Of a DNA stretch of 56,272 nucleotides, positions 42,794 through 50,243 are shown piece by piece. The notes under the pieces were generated by a model. The model was not told where the DNA came from and searched no databases. It was given only the letters and a program-made list of their open reading frames with translations. The translations under genes were made by a program, and so were the position numbers. Location of the stretch: assembly GCA_031261985.1 (NCBI GenBank), contig JAISIR010000004.1, positions 1 through 56,272 on the forward strand. Direction: 5' to 3'. Numbering within the stretch: the stretch's first letter is position 1; each line of letters opens with the position of its first letter. The DNA comes from Clostridiales bacterium. Lineage in GTDB: Bacteria; Bacillota; Clostridia; Monoglobales; WRBX01.

Positions 42794-44878
42794 TTATATT
42801 ACGCTATATAAAATTTCGGCATAGGTAGGGTATTCCCAATATTTATCGGCAACTAACGTTTCTAATTCGTCTACCACAGCGCGCAACTCATTCATTTGTG
42901 AGAACACTACTTCTCTATAAAACTTAGCATTTTCCAGCGAGTTATCGCTATCTTCCTGAAGCAAACTACCCTCTAACACTTCTAGCTTATCATAAAGAGT
43001 ATCTAGCAATTGGCTTAGCTTAGTAAGCAACCTATGCTCTAATTTTTCACTAATATCAGCTTTAAACTTTAATCGCATAACTTTGGCAATTTCTGCCTCA
43101 TAGCTAATGGTAGATGGAACTATGCCTTTTTTGACCATATCGATAAAGGTAAGCGCCTCTATGCGGATAGTTTTAGCGTATTCTTCTAGCATAATCTCGT
43201 AACGCGCCAACATTTCGGGGCGTGAAAGCACACCGTGCTTGGTAAACAAATCGATATTCTCGTCTTTAACATAGTAAGGAAGAGCATCCACGGTTGTGCG
43301 CAAATTAAGCAGCCCACGCGCTTTTGCCTCGGCAACCCACTCGTCGGCATAATTATTACCGTTAAAGATAATCCGTTTATGCTCGGCAATTTCTTGCTTA
43401 ATGATGTCACTTAAAGTAGCATTAAAATCGTCGGCTTTCTCTAACTCATCGGCAAACTGACTTAAACTCTCGGCAACTATAGTGTTTAAAATAACATTGG
43501 GGCCAGATATCGAGAAGGTAGAGCCAACCATACGGAACTCGAACTTATTACCGGTAAATGCAAAGGGGGATGTGCGGTTTCGGTCGGTTGTATCCTTAGG
43601 GAATTTAGGCAGCACGCTGGCGCCTATTTCCATATGAATACGCTCTTTACCTACATATTCATCACCGTTATCTATGGCTTTTAATATGGCCTCTAACTCT
43701 TCGCCTAAAAAGATGGATATTATGGCAGGTGGTGCCTCGTTTGCGCCTAGGCGATGGTCGTTACCTGCATTGGCAACAGATATACGCAATAAATCTTGAT
43801 GCTCGTCGACAGCTTTAATAACCGCCACTAAAAATAGCAAAAATTGCGCGTTCTCGTGCGGAGTGTCGCCTGGCTCGAGTAGATTTATGCCTGTGTCGGT
43901 AGATAGGCTCCAGTTATTATGCTTTCCGCTACCATTGATGCCTGCAAAAGGCTTCTCGTGCAATAGGCATGCCATGTTATGCTTATTAGCTATTTTTTGC
44001 ATAAGTTCCATGGTAATTTGGTTGTGGTCGGTTGCTATATTAGTAGATGTAAATATTGGTGCAAGCTCGTGTTGAGCGGGGGCAACCTCGTTATGTTTAG
44101 TTTTAGCATATACCCCTAACTTCCATAGCTCTTGGTCTAGCTCTTTCATAAATTCAGAAACTCTGCCCTTTAACGAGCCAAAATAGTGGTCGTCAAGTTC
44201 TTGACCTTTAGGCGGACGCGCACCGAATAATGTCCTGCCACAAGCGACTAAATCGGGGCGTTGCAAATATGTCTTTTTATCGATTAAAAAGTATTCTTGC
44301 TCGGGGCCTACCGTTGTGGTTACGCGGTTGACATTAGTAGTGCCAAATAGTTTTAAAATACGCAGGGCTTGGTTATCTAACGCTTCCATAGAACGCAAGA
44401 GTGGAGTCTTTTTATCTAACGCCTCGCCGCTATATGAACAAAAGGCGGTGGGTATACACAACGTATCATCCTTAATAAAAGCGTAACTTGTTGGGTCCCA
44501 AGCGGTATATCCGCGAGCCTCGAAAGTAGCGCGCAAACCACCAGATGGGAAGCTAGAGGCGTCGGGCTCACCACGAACTAATTCTTTACCCGAGAACTCC
44601 ATTATTACCTTTCCGTTAGCGATGGGCGAGATAAAGCTATCGTGCTTCTCGGCAGTTATACCCGTCATAGGCTGGAACCAATGCGTAAAATGCGTAGCAC
44701 CTTTCTCGACCGCCCAGTTTTTCATTGCATTTGCGACACTATCGGCAATATCTACCCCAATAGGTTGCAAGTTTTGCGTGCAATGCTTAAGACGTTTGTA
44801 CACTTCTTTAGATAAGCGCTGCTTCATTACCTCGTCGTTAAAAGTCATCGAGCCGAAGATTTCTGTTACATGAGCCAT
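42794..44878 (-). CDS. glnN: Glutamine synthetase type III
   Basis: 694 residues, the length of GSIII (against about 440 for GSI). Features are [10 protein letters not shown] near 193, the [13 protein letters not shown] stretch near 260, [21 protein letters not shown] near 296-316 and [11 protein letters not shown]. It makes glutamine from glutamate and ammonia as a hexameric ring pair. GSIII is typical of Bacteroidetes, Clostridia and cyanobacteria. AGGAGG precedes the ATG. The transcript should have a leader of about 195 bases, carrying a fixed-loop double hairpin and then a terminator-like hairpin just before the ribosome site, so attenuation is possible. Confidence 0.96.
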   Translation of the reverse strand: MAHVTEIFGSMTFNDEVMKQRLSKEVYKRLKHCTQNLQPIGVDIADSVANAMKNWAVEKGATHFTHWFQPMTGITAEKHDSFISPIANGKVIMEFSGKELVRGEPDASSFPSGGLRATFEARGYTAWDPTSYAFIKDDTLCIPTAFCSYSGEALDKKTPLLRSMEALDNQALRILKLFGTTNVNRVTTTVGPEQEYFLIDKKTYLQRPDLVACGRTLFGARPPKGQELDDHYFGSLKGRVSEFMKELDQELWKLGVYAKTKHNEVAPAQHELAPIFTSTNIATDHNQITMELMQKIANKHNMACLLHEKPFAGINGSGKHNNWSLSTDTGINLLEPGDTPHENAQFLLFLVAVIKAVDEHQDLLRISVANAGNDHRLGANEAPPAIISIFLGEELEAILKAIDNGDEYVGKERIHMEIGASVLPKFPKDTTDRNRTSPFAFTGNKFEFRMVGSTFSISGPNVILNTIVAESLSQFADELEKADDFNATLSDIIKQEIAEHKRIIFNGNNYADEWVAEAKARGLLNLRTTVDALPYYVKDENIDLFTKHGVLSRPEMLARYEIMLEEYAKTIRIEALTFIDMVKKGIVPSTISYEAEIAKVMRLKFKADISEKLEHRLLTKLSQLLDTLYDKLEVLEGSLLQEDSDNSLENAKFYREVVFSQMNELRAVVDELETLVADKYWEYPTYAEILYSVI

Positions 44879-44903
44879 GTTTTTTGCCTCCTATAAAAAA
44901 ACG

Positions 44904-44943
44904 CATAAACTTATTAAGGGAAGTTACACCCCATAAGTTTATG
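44904..44943 (-). promoter_or_regulatory. Terminator-like attenuator in the glnN leader
   Basis: On the minus strand CATAAACTTA/TAAGTTTATG (10 bp) encloses an inner GGG/CCC pair and is followed by CG and a run of seven T, ending about ten bases before AGGAGG. This is the layout of an intrinsic terminator placed inside a 5' leader. Confidence 0.65.
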
Positions 44944-44970
44944 GCGCCATTGCCTTTTATTTTAATAAAA

Positions 44971-45050
44971 CCACGCTTCGGCGGAGTGAATCCGCCTGCG
45001 CTTCTAAAGTTATTTGGTTGTTTTTGGCGACAAGCTGCCAAAAACTTTCT
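44971..45050 (+). repeat. Fixed-loop double-hairpin element (copy v)
   Basis: Hairpin 1 CGCTTC-GGCGGA-GTGAA-TCCGCC-TGCGCTTCTAAAG; hairpin 2 TTTTTGGC-GACAAGCT-GCCAAAAA. It is transcribed in reverse as part of the glnN leader. Confidence 0.85.
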
Positions 45051-45081
45051 AATTCATTAATCATTATATGCTTACATTAAA

Positions 45082-45110
45082 ATTTTACCACTAACTACTA
45101 AATTTGTCAA
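45082..45110 (-). promoter_or_regulatory. Sigma-A promoter of glnN
   Basis: Minus strand TTGACA (45105-45110), 17 bp, TAAAAT (45082-45087). Its -35 box and that of the divergent ferredoxin promoter form the palindrome TGTCAA-TAGATG-TTGACA. Confidence 0.75.
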
Positions 45111-45116
45111 TAGATG

Positions 45117-45145
45117 TTGACAAAAAATTTAAATGATGATACAAT
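45117..45145 (+). promoter_or_regulatory. Sigma-A promoter of the ferredoxin gene
   Basis: TTGACA (45117-45122), 17 bp, TACAAT (45140-45145), about 48 bases before the ATG. Confidence 0.85.
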
Positions 45146-45192
45146 AATCTTGTAAAAATTTTTACATATTATTTTGTAGGAGGTTAAAAACA

Positions 45193-45363
45193 ATGGCTTT
45201 TAAAATTAACGAAGATTGTATCAGCTGCGGTGCATGCGCGTCTGAATGTCCTGTTTCTTGCATATCAAAAGGCGAAGAGCGTTTTGTTATTGATGCAGAA
45301 CAATGTATAGAATGTGGCGCTTGTGGCGATATTTGCCCTGTTTCGGCTGCAAACCAAGAGTAG
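45193..45363 (+). CDS. 2[4Fe-4S] ferredoxin
   Basis: 56 residues, the classic small clostridial ferredoxin. Two ferredoxin motifs, CISCGACASECP (9-20) and CIECGACGDICP (38-49), supply eight cysteines for two [4Fe-4S] clusters. The two halves are related by the usual internal duplication. It carries low-potential electrons for anaerobic enzymes such as pyruvate:ferredoxin oxidoreductase or hydrogenase. TAGGAGG precedes the ATG. It has its own promoter and terminator, so it is monocistronic. Confidence 0.97.
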   Translation: MAFKINEDCISCGACASECPVSCISKGEERFVIDAEQCIECGACGDICPVSAANQE

Positions 45364-45392
45364 TTAAGCACGTTATTTTTTAATTATTTTAG

Positions 45393-45424
45393 TTGCGGCA
45401 TGTGTTTTGTGTCGCAATTTTTTT
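45393..45424 (+). terminator. Intrinsic terminator after the ferredoxin gene
   Basis: Stem TTGCGGCA/TGTCGCAA (one G-U pair) followed by seven T. ispE begins 20 bases later, so it must rely on read-through or a promoter I cannot see. Confidence 0.85.
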
Positions 45425-45443
45425 ATAAAAGGTGTCGTTTTTT

Positions 45444-46307
45444 ATGAAACTTTTCTGTAATGCAAAACTGAATATCTCGCTAAGCATAGTTGGTATGGCG
45501 TCGAATAATTACCACCTTATAGATAGCCTTTTTGTGCCGATATCGCTTCATGACACCTTAACTATATCGCGCGGGTCGGGCAAATTTTCTATCATGCACC
45601 CTAACGGTGTGCCTATTGATTATATCCCTAAAACTGCTGATAACACCTGCATTAAAGCAATTACAGAGTTTAGTAAATTTACTGATATTGAATGCAATGT
45701 AGATATTAAACTTGTTAAACGCATACCGTCTGGTGGTGGATTAGGTGGAGGCAGCAGCGATGCAGGGGGCGTTATTAAGGCGTTAGATACAATTTACCAT
45801 ACTAATTTATCTAGCGATGACATGCTTAAAATTGCTGCTAAAGTTGGGGCAGATGTTCCGTTTTTTATTATTAATAAGCCTTGTCGCGTGCGTGGTATTG
45901 GCGATGAGCTTAGTTTAACGACAAGCAAGTATAAAAACGCTATCATTTTTATGCCAAAGCGGGTTCATTGCGATACTAAAAAGGTATATAACGAGTATGA
46001 TAGGCTTAAAACTCAGATGCTAGAGCCAACTGTAACACCAGCATTTGCCGAAAATTGTTCGCCTAATGATTTACTTGCACCTGCGTTAAATGTTTACCCC
46101 AAGCTAGAATCGGTGGCACAATTGGCGCGGTTAGTTGCTGCAAAACTTGGCAATGCGCCTTATGGAATGAGCGGAAGCGGCAGCACTTTTTGGGTGATTT
46201 GCCCGCCCGAATTGAACTTATACGATTTAATTTTAGATAATAATTTAGACATAAAAAAATACCTTTTAGAACATAAAATTATGTTCCAAAAGGTTGATTT
46301 TATTTAA
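45444..46307 (+). CDS. ispE: 4-diphosphocytidyl-2-C-methyl-D-erythritol kinase
   Basis: About 287 residues. GHMP-kinase family; phosphorylates CDP-methylerythritol in the non-mevalonate isoprenoid pathway. N-terminal NAKLNISLSIVG, the ATP-binding loop RIPSGGGLGGGSSDAGG near 94-110, and C-terminal YGMSGSGSTFW near 239. The ATG at 45444 is preferred over the GTG at 45432 because AAAGGTG overlaps that GTG and lies nine bases from the ATG. It sits just after the ferredoxin terminator and is followed by a double-hairpin repeat. Confidence 0.95.
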   Translation: MKLFCNAKLNISLSIVGMASNNYHLIDSLFVPISLHDTLTISRGSGKFSIMHPNGVPIDYIPKTADNTCIKAITEFSKFTDIECNVDIKLVKRIPSGGGLGGGSSDAGGVIKALDTIYHTNLSSDDMLKIAAKVGADVPFFIINKPCRVRGIGDELSLTTSKYKNAIIFMPKRVHCDTKKVYNEYDRLKTQMLEPTVTPAFAENCSPNDLLAPALNVYPKLESVAQLARLVAAKLGNAPYGMSGSGSTFWVICPPELNLYDLILDNNLDIKKYLLEHKIMFQKVDFI

Positions 46308-46310
46308 TAT

Positions 46311-46391
46311 AAAGACGCTTCGGCGGAATGAATCCGCCTGCGCTTCTAAAGCTATTGTGAAATTTTTGCGGACAAGCTCGCAAAAATCTGT
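46311..46391 (+). repeat. Fixed-loop double-hairpin element (copy vi)
   Basis: Hairpin 1 CGCTTC-GGCGGA-ATGAA-TCCGCC-TGCGCTTCTAAAG; hairpin 2 TTTTTGCG-GACAAGCT-CGCAAAAA. The hairpin 2 stem (TGCG/CGCA) differs from copies iii and v, but the loop is identical. It lies between the convergent ispE and 46404 genes. Confidence 0.85.
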
Positions 46392-46403
46392 TTCTAAATA
46401 ACA

Positions 46404-47096
46404 TTACCTAAACTTTTTAAACTGTGGATTCTTTTTAATGCTTTGATGGCTATTGAAGTGAGGCTGTGCAGGTTGATTCCTCTTGTTTGAATTTTTAAAA
46501 AGCTTATTTACAACGCTAGATATAATACTAGTTTTTTTAGCTGCATTTGCCTCGGCAACGGCTTGCTGCCGCTTATTAAGCGATTCTAACGTATCAGTTA
46601 CGTGGGCAGATGCAGTCATTAGGCAAGATTTAACATTAATGTAATTCTGCGTGTCTTTAATACCATCGGCGCCGTTTTTTTCAAAAAAAATCAATTCTTT
46701 ATCGTCAAACACTAATCCATAGCCTTCGCTATTTAAGTGCAAGCCTATCCCTTCGCCTGGTGTAGCATCTATATTACCAAACACAACAGAACTATCAACA
46801 GGGAAGTATTTTGCTTGAATCCCCGAAGTTGTAGTAAAAGTTATAGGCATAACTGGTGGCTCGCCATTATTATTAGATGCTTCGTACTTAATTTTAGCTA
46901 TTTTAGAAATTCTTTCGTATATCCGTCTGCCAACCTGGGCTAAATCATCTTTAGCAGCTTTAAATGTTGCGTCAAGTTTTTCTTTGCTTTTAGCTATTTC
47001 ATCTTTAGAAACACTTTTTTTATCCAATTTATAAAGCTTCATGTTTTTGTTATAAACATTCTCTGCATTTACAATATCATCATAAAATTTACCCAT
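46404..47096 (-). CDS. Hypothetical protein, diverged paralogue of the adjacent gene
   Basis: 230 residues, not recognised. It has an N-terminal helical/coiled-coil part (about 1-75), a beta-rich middle (about 80-150, with ITFTTTSGIQAKYFPVD), a second helical part (about 155-190), and a basic disordered tail of about 40 residues. The layout and the DTQNYINVKSCLM region mirror the upstream gene (NSGANFVAVRQIFFDT), suggesting an old duplication. AGGGGAAAG precedes the ATG; 18 bases separate it from that gene. Confidence 0.75.
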   Translation of the reverse strand: MGKFYDDIVNAENVYNKNMKLYKLDKKSVSKDEIAKSKEKLDATFKAAKDDLAQVGRRIYERISKIAKIKYEASNNNGEPPVMPITFTTTSGIQAKYFPVDSSVVFGNIDATPGEGIGLHLNSEGYGLVFDDKELIFFEKNGADGIKDTQNYINVKSCLMTASAHVTDTLESLNKRQQAVAEANAAKKTSIISSVVNKLFKNSNKRNQPAQPHFNSHQSIKKNPQFKKFR

Positions 47097-47114
47097 TATA
47101 CTTTCCCCTTGGTT

Positions 47115-47876
47115 TTACCTTTTTATTATCTTAATATTATTAGATTTATTTTGTGTCGGCACGACCTTGCCTGTTGCGTCATCAAATGCGTGAGTGTTGT
47201 CGTCGAAATCGGCTTGCTTGCTAATTATAGGCAACTTTGCATGGTGCGACGCGAATTTATTAACTTCAATCGGAGTCCTACCTTCTTCTGCAATGGTCTT
47301 CCCCTCAAGATTACTCTTCGCTGCTAGCTTTTTAGAGTTCTTTAAAAACTCCATATTTTTTTCGATATTAGAGTATGTGTCAAAAAATATTTGCCTAACT
47401 GCAACAAAATTCGCGCCAGAGTTTATGATATTTTCGTCGGCTGCGCCTAGGCTCAGAATCACCTTGCCGTCCGATTCAATCCACCCTGTGCCATCTTTGC
47501 AAAAATGATGCAGAATACCATCTCGCTCATACTCTATATATTTCCCTTTATCATCGGTTTTTAATACCTCTTTTTTAATAGGCGAACCCGATTTACTTCT
47601 TTTTGACAAAATTTTTATATAACGTTTAGCTTTTTTGTAAATCTCTTTTGCCATTTCGGTTAAATAAGCATCGGCATCTAGTGCTAATACTATTTGATTC
47701 CTTGCCTCACGCAGGCTTTCTTTAACATCGGTTTCAGAGACTAAATCGTCAGATGCCTCAGGATTTTTTTGTTGCGCCTCGTATTTTGCTAAATTACTTC
47801 TGTAAGTATCGTGAGCTTTTAGAATATCAAAATCGACTATCCGCTTTGGTGTATTAAAAATGTCTTTATTTTGCAT
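47115..47876 (-). CDS. Hypothetical protein, first of a paralogous pair
   Basis: 253 residues, not recognised. N-terminal helical part with ETDVKESLREARNQIV and MAKEIYKKAKRYIKIL. A small beta-rich domain (about 105-150) contains GKYIEYERDGILHHFCKDGTGWIESDGKVILSLG. It is followed by a long helix pair and a polar tail. There is no export signal. A good promoter lies at 47931-47959. It and the gene at 46404 form one transcript of two similar proteins. Confidence 0.75.
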   Translation of the reverse strand: MQNKDIFNTPKRIVDFDILKAHDTYRSNLAKYEAQQKNPEASDDLVSETDVKESLREARNQIVLALDADAYLTEMAKEIYKKAKRYIKILSKRSKSGSPIKKEVLKTDDKGKYIEYERDGILHHFCKDGTGWIESDGKVILSLGAADENIINSGANFVAVRQIFFDTYSNIEKNMEFLKNSKKLAAKSNLEGKTIAEEGRTPIEVNKFASHHAKLPIISKQADFDDNTHAFDDATGKVVPTQNKSNNIKIIKR

Positions 47877-47930
47877 AATAATTCTCCCCTTTTTTTAGCA
47901 AGTGCAAGCTGTTAAAACGCAATTTTTGTA

Positions 47931-47959
47931 ATTGTATCATATTTTATTTAAAATGTCAA
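47931..47959 (-). promoter_or_regulatory. Sigma-A promoter of the 47115/46404 pair
   Basis: Minus strand TTGACA (47954-47959), 17 bp, TACAAT (47931-47936). Confidence 0.85.
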
Positions 47960-47997
47960 CCTGTTGTGATTTAATTCCGCAAAAATTTAAAAAATGC

Positions 47998-48026
47998 TTG
48001 CAATTTTATAAATTATGTTATATAAT
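47998..48026 (+). promoter_or_regulatory. Sigma-A promoter of the 48067 gene
   Basis: TTGCAA (47998-48003), 17 bp, TATAAT (48021-48026), about 40 bases before the ATG. Confidence 0.8.
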
Positions 48027-48066
48027 TAGATAAATTATAATGCGACTTTTAAAAGGGGATAATTTT

Positions 48067-48759
48067 ATGAAAAAGAAAACTTGGATTATTATTGCTATTG
48101 TAATTGTTTTAATTGGCGGCGGAGTAACTTGGGTAATAGCGATAAGGAATAACAAACTTGCCGAGCTGCAAAACGCCAGCCAAGCGCTACAACCTAGCCC
48201 TGCAACGCAAGAGGCTGAAGCACCGCAAAGCCCTGTGCCAACAGCGACGGCTAGCCCTAACAAAGCTAAAGATTATTCGGCTATTTTAGCTGACGTTAAT
48301 AAGTGGCAAGCCTATTATTTTGAAAATGTTCTTGGCGAATATTCCGACTCAATAGAATTTCCGCGTCATAGTCTTGAGGGCGGTGGAATGCTAGATGAAA
48401 ATAGCGGTGGATTTTTCAGAGAGCTAGAAAAAGAAGTTAAAGGCTATCCTTTTTATCAGCATTGGCTTTCAATAGTTGAGCGAAATTATAGTTTTATGGG
48501 TGTAAATAATGATGCGAAGTCGAGGAATGCTGCGGAGGCAGCAGATGAGATGGACGCGCTTTTGAATACCGTTTATCAACAAATTAGGCGCGAGATACCC
48601 GAGGCGGACTTTAAGGAGCTACAAAAAGCTGAGCAAAAATGGTTAGACGATTGTGAAGCCTTTTCAAGAAAAAACTTTACTATGTCGTACGAGGCTAGTT
48701 ACTTCGAGTGGAGTGCAAAAAGCTTTAGAACGCTGCTATTGCTTAAATATTTTGGATAG
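48067..48759 (+). CDS. Membrane-anchored protein with LprI/DUF1311-like domain
   Basis: 230 residues. A membrane anchor (about 5-25) is followed by a Pro/Ala/Glu-rich linker (about 38-65), then a helical extracytoplasmic region. The part near 158-195 (LLNTVYQQIRREIP, then LQKAEQKWLDDCEAF) resembles the DUF1311/LprI-type helical hairpin found in lysozyme-inhibitor-like proteins, but lacks the full Cys pattern, so the match is tentative. The ATG at 48067 has AAAAGGGG upstream; the longer frame from 48040 is not supported. A terminator follows. Confidence 0.8.
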   Translation: MKKKTWIIIAIVIVLIGGGVTWVIAIRNNKLAELQNASQALQPSPATQEAEAPQSPVPTATASPNKAKDYSAILADVNKWQAYYFENVLGEYSDSIEFPRHSLEGGGMLDENSGGFFRELEKEVKGYPFYQHWLSIVERNYSFMGVNNDAKSRNAAEAADEMDALLNTVYQQIRREIPEADFKELQKAEQKWLDDCEAFSRKNFTMSYEASYFEWSAKSFRTLLLLKYFG

Positions 48760-48802
48760 AACGTTTTAAGCAAATATAGATAAGAAGATTTAGAAAAAAT
48801 AT

Positions 48803-48838
48803 AAAAAGCGAGGCGTTATTTAAAACGTCTCGCTTTTT
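48803..48838. terminator. Bidirectional terminator between convergent genes
   Basis: 15-bp stem AAAAAGCGAGGCGTT/AACGTCTCGCTTTTT (one G-U pair), with A and T runs on the two sides, so it can serve both convergent genes. Confidence 0.9.
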
Positions 48839-48851
48839 TGTGTGATTAAAT

Positions 48852-49673
48852 TTAATTTTTAGAGAGATAAAGATCTAAAAAATCGAGTAATCCTTCTTCA
48901 GGCGTTACTTTTGCAGAAGAAATATTTTGTTCTTCTTGCTTTTGCCATTTTATAAGATCTGGCATTTTTTTAATCAATCCTGAATGACCGGCAGGTGACA
49001 TGCAAACATCCGCTGGAGTCAAAGATGAAACTGTTGCAAAAATGGTTTCGTTAATTTCACTTTGCATCAAGGGTATACATTGATATTTAGTGGCGGTTCT
49101 TTTGAATATATATAGACCAAGATTATGAAAAAAGTACAGAACATCAAATTTTGTATTTAAAAATTCTAGGCGTATATCTTCTAATCCTTTTAGGAATCCT
49201 CCATTGTTAAATGGAAATACAGCAAAATATGCTTGAATGAATAAACCTCTTTTAGTATAAAATGTAACATCTAACCAATCTTTTGAGTTTTTCTCTTTTA
49301 TTCTTTCTATTACCTTTTTTACCATTTCTTCAATAGACCTTGCATTTTTATCAAGTGCCACTGGCATACCTATAATAGATTCAACGCTGAAATTAGGTGC
49401 TGTTTTATTATTGTTTTGAATTTTAGTATAAGTGTCCATTGCATCTTTATAAGTGTCTTCTGATAAAACTTGCCTTTTAAAGGCGTCCTGCTGTCCATCT
49501 TCTTTAATTAAAGCATTAGTTACTTCTATTCCAAACTTGTCGACGACAATGTCAGGAGCCGGAGGCTGTTTCAACCAGCTTTTAGAAAATTTGCTTTTAA
49601 TAATACCTTTATTACAGAGCAGATTGGCAGTAAAAGCTTCTTGATATAGTTTTCCGCTTGGTGTTTCGTGCAT
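48852..49673 (-). CDS. Hypothetical protein with a possible PD-(D/E)XK-like motif
   Basis: About 273 residues, not recognised. Near residues 37-50 it reads PAPDIVVDKFGIEVTNA. The spacing of Asp and Glu-Val-Thr recalls the core of some PD-(D/E)XK nucleases, but the other catalytic positions cannot be placed, so this is only a hint. No membrane segment. The ATG at 49673 is chosen because AGAGG lies eight bases upstream. It begins 39 bases after the end of tRNA-Trp on the same strand with no terminator between, so it may be co-transcribed with that tRNA. AT-rich relative to neighbours. Confidence 0.7.
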   Translation of the reverse strand: MHETPSGKLYQEAFTANLLCNKGIIKSKFSKSWLKQPPAPDIVVDKFGIEVTNALIKEDGQQDAFKRQVLSEDTYKDAMDTYTKIQNNNKTAPNFSVESIIGMPVALDKNARSIEEMVKKVIERIKEKNSKDWLDVTFYTKRGLFIQAYFAVFPFNNGGFLKGLEDIRLEFLNTKFDVLYFFHNLGLYIFKRTATKYQCIPLMQSEINETIFATVSSLTPADVCMSPAGHSGLIKKMPDLIKWQKQEEQNISSAKVTPEEGLLDFLDLYLSKN

Positions 49674-49711
49674 AGCTATCACCTCTAGTTAATTATTATG
49701 TTAATGCTCTG

Positions 49712-49783
<72 letters not shown>

Positions 49784-49802
49784 ACACAACATTATCAAGG
49801 TT

Positions 49803-49831
49803 ATTATATAACATTTTGGGCAGTTTGTCAA
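49803..49831 (-). promoter_or_regulatory. Promoter of tRNA-Trp
   Basis: Minus strand TTGACA (49826-49831), 17 bp, TATAAT (49803-49808), both perfect, 20 bases upstream of the tRNA. Confidence 0.9.
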
Positions 49832-49902
49832 GCATGCACCGTGGTTTTTGTGTGATTTAGTGACTATTGTAAGTGATAAATAATGAATGATAAATACAAA
49901 AA

Positions 49903-50068
49903 TTCCTTGCTATAAGCAAGGAAGTGTAAATTGGTGAAAAGAGAAAAGAGAAAAACGAAAGGTGAAAAGTACAAAACTTTGCCTTAAAATAGCTTTGCCA
50001 TTGCAAAGCTATCTATTCTTTTCACTTTTCTATCTTATCTTTTAACTCTTTGCCGAAGGCAAAGTTTT
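49903..50068. repeat. Long imperfect inverted repeat with inner hairpins between the two tRNA genes
   Basis: AAAACTTTGCCTT (49973-49985) pairs with AAGGCAAAGTTTT (50056-50068), and inside it ATAGCTTTGC/GCAAAGCTAT (49989-50012) makes a second hairpin. To the left is TTCCTTGC/GCAAGGAA (49903-49923), a likely terminator for the tRNA-Leu transcript. A purine-rich run (49936-49970) faces a pyrimidine-rich run (50016-50050). Confidence 0.6.
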
Positions 50069-50150
50069 GGTGCGGGTGGAGGGACTTGAACCCCCACGGT
50101 CGCCCACTAGAACCTAAATCTAGCGCGTCTGCCAATTCCGCCACACCCGC
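50068..50150 (-). tRNA. trnL: tRNA-Leu (anticodon TAG)
   Basis: Acceptor stem beginning GCGGGTG, long variable arm typical of class II tRNAs (GTGGGCGACCGT), anticodon stem CTAGA/TCTAG with loop ATTTAGG (anticodon TAG, reads CUA/CUG), T loop TTCAAGT, discriminator A and an encoded CCA (50068-50070). Confidence 0.97.
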
Positions 50151-50206
50151 AAATACATGGCATAAATTAAGGCGCAACTAACAAGCCTTAATTACCTGAC
50201 TGAATA

Positions 50207-50235
50207 ATTATAACACATTATTTTTGTTTTGTCAA
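50207..50235 (-). promoter_or_regulatory. Promoter of tRNA-Leu
   Basis: Minus strand TTGACA (50230-50235), 17 bp, TATAAT (50207-50212). The leader between promoter and tRNA contains a TTAAGGC/GCCTTAA hairpin. Confidence 0.9.
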
Positions 50236-50243
50236 TACTTAAA

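Noticed and set aside
45162-45371. Minus-strand frame over the ferredoxin gene
   Set aside because: The plus strand encodes a textbook 2[4Fe-4S] ferredoxin with promoter, ribosome site and terminator.
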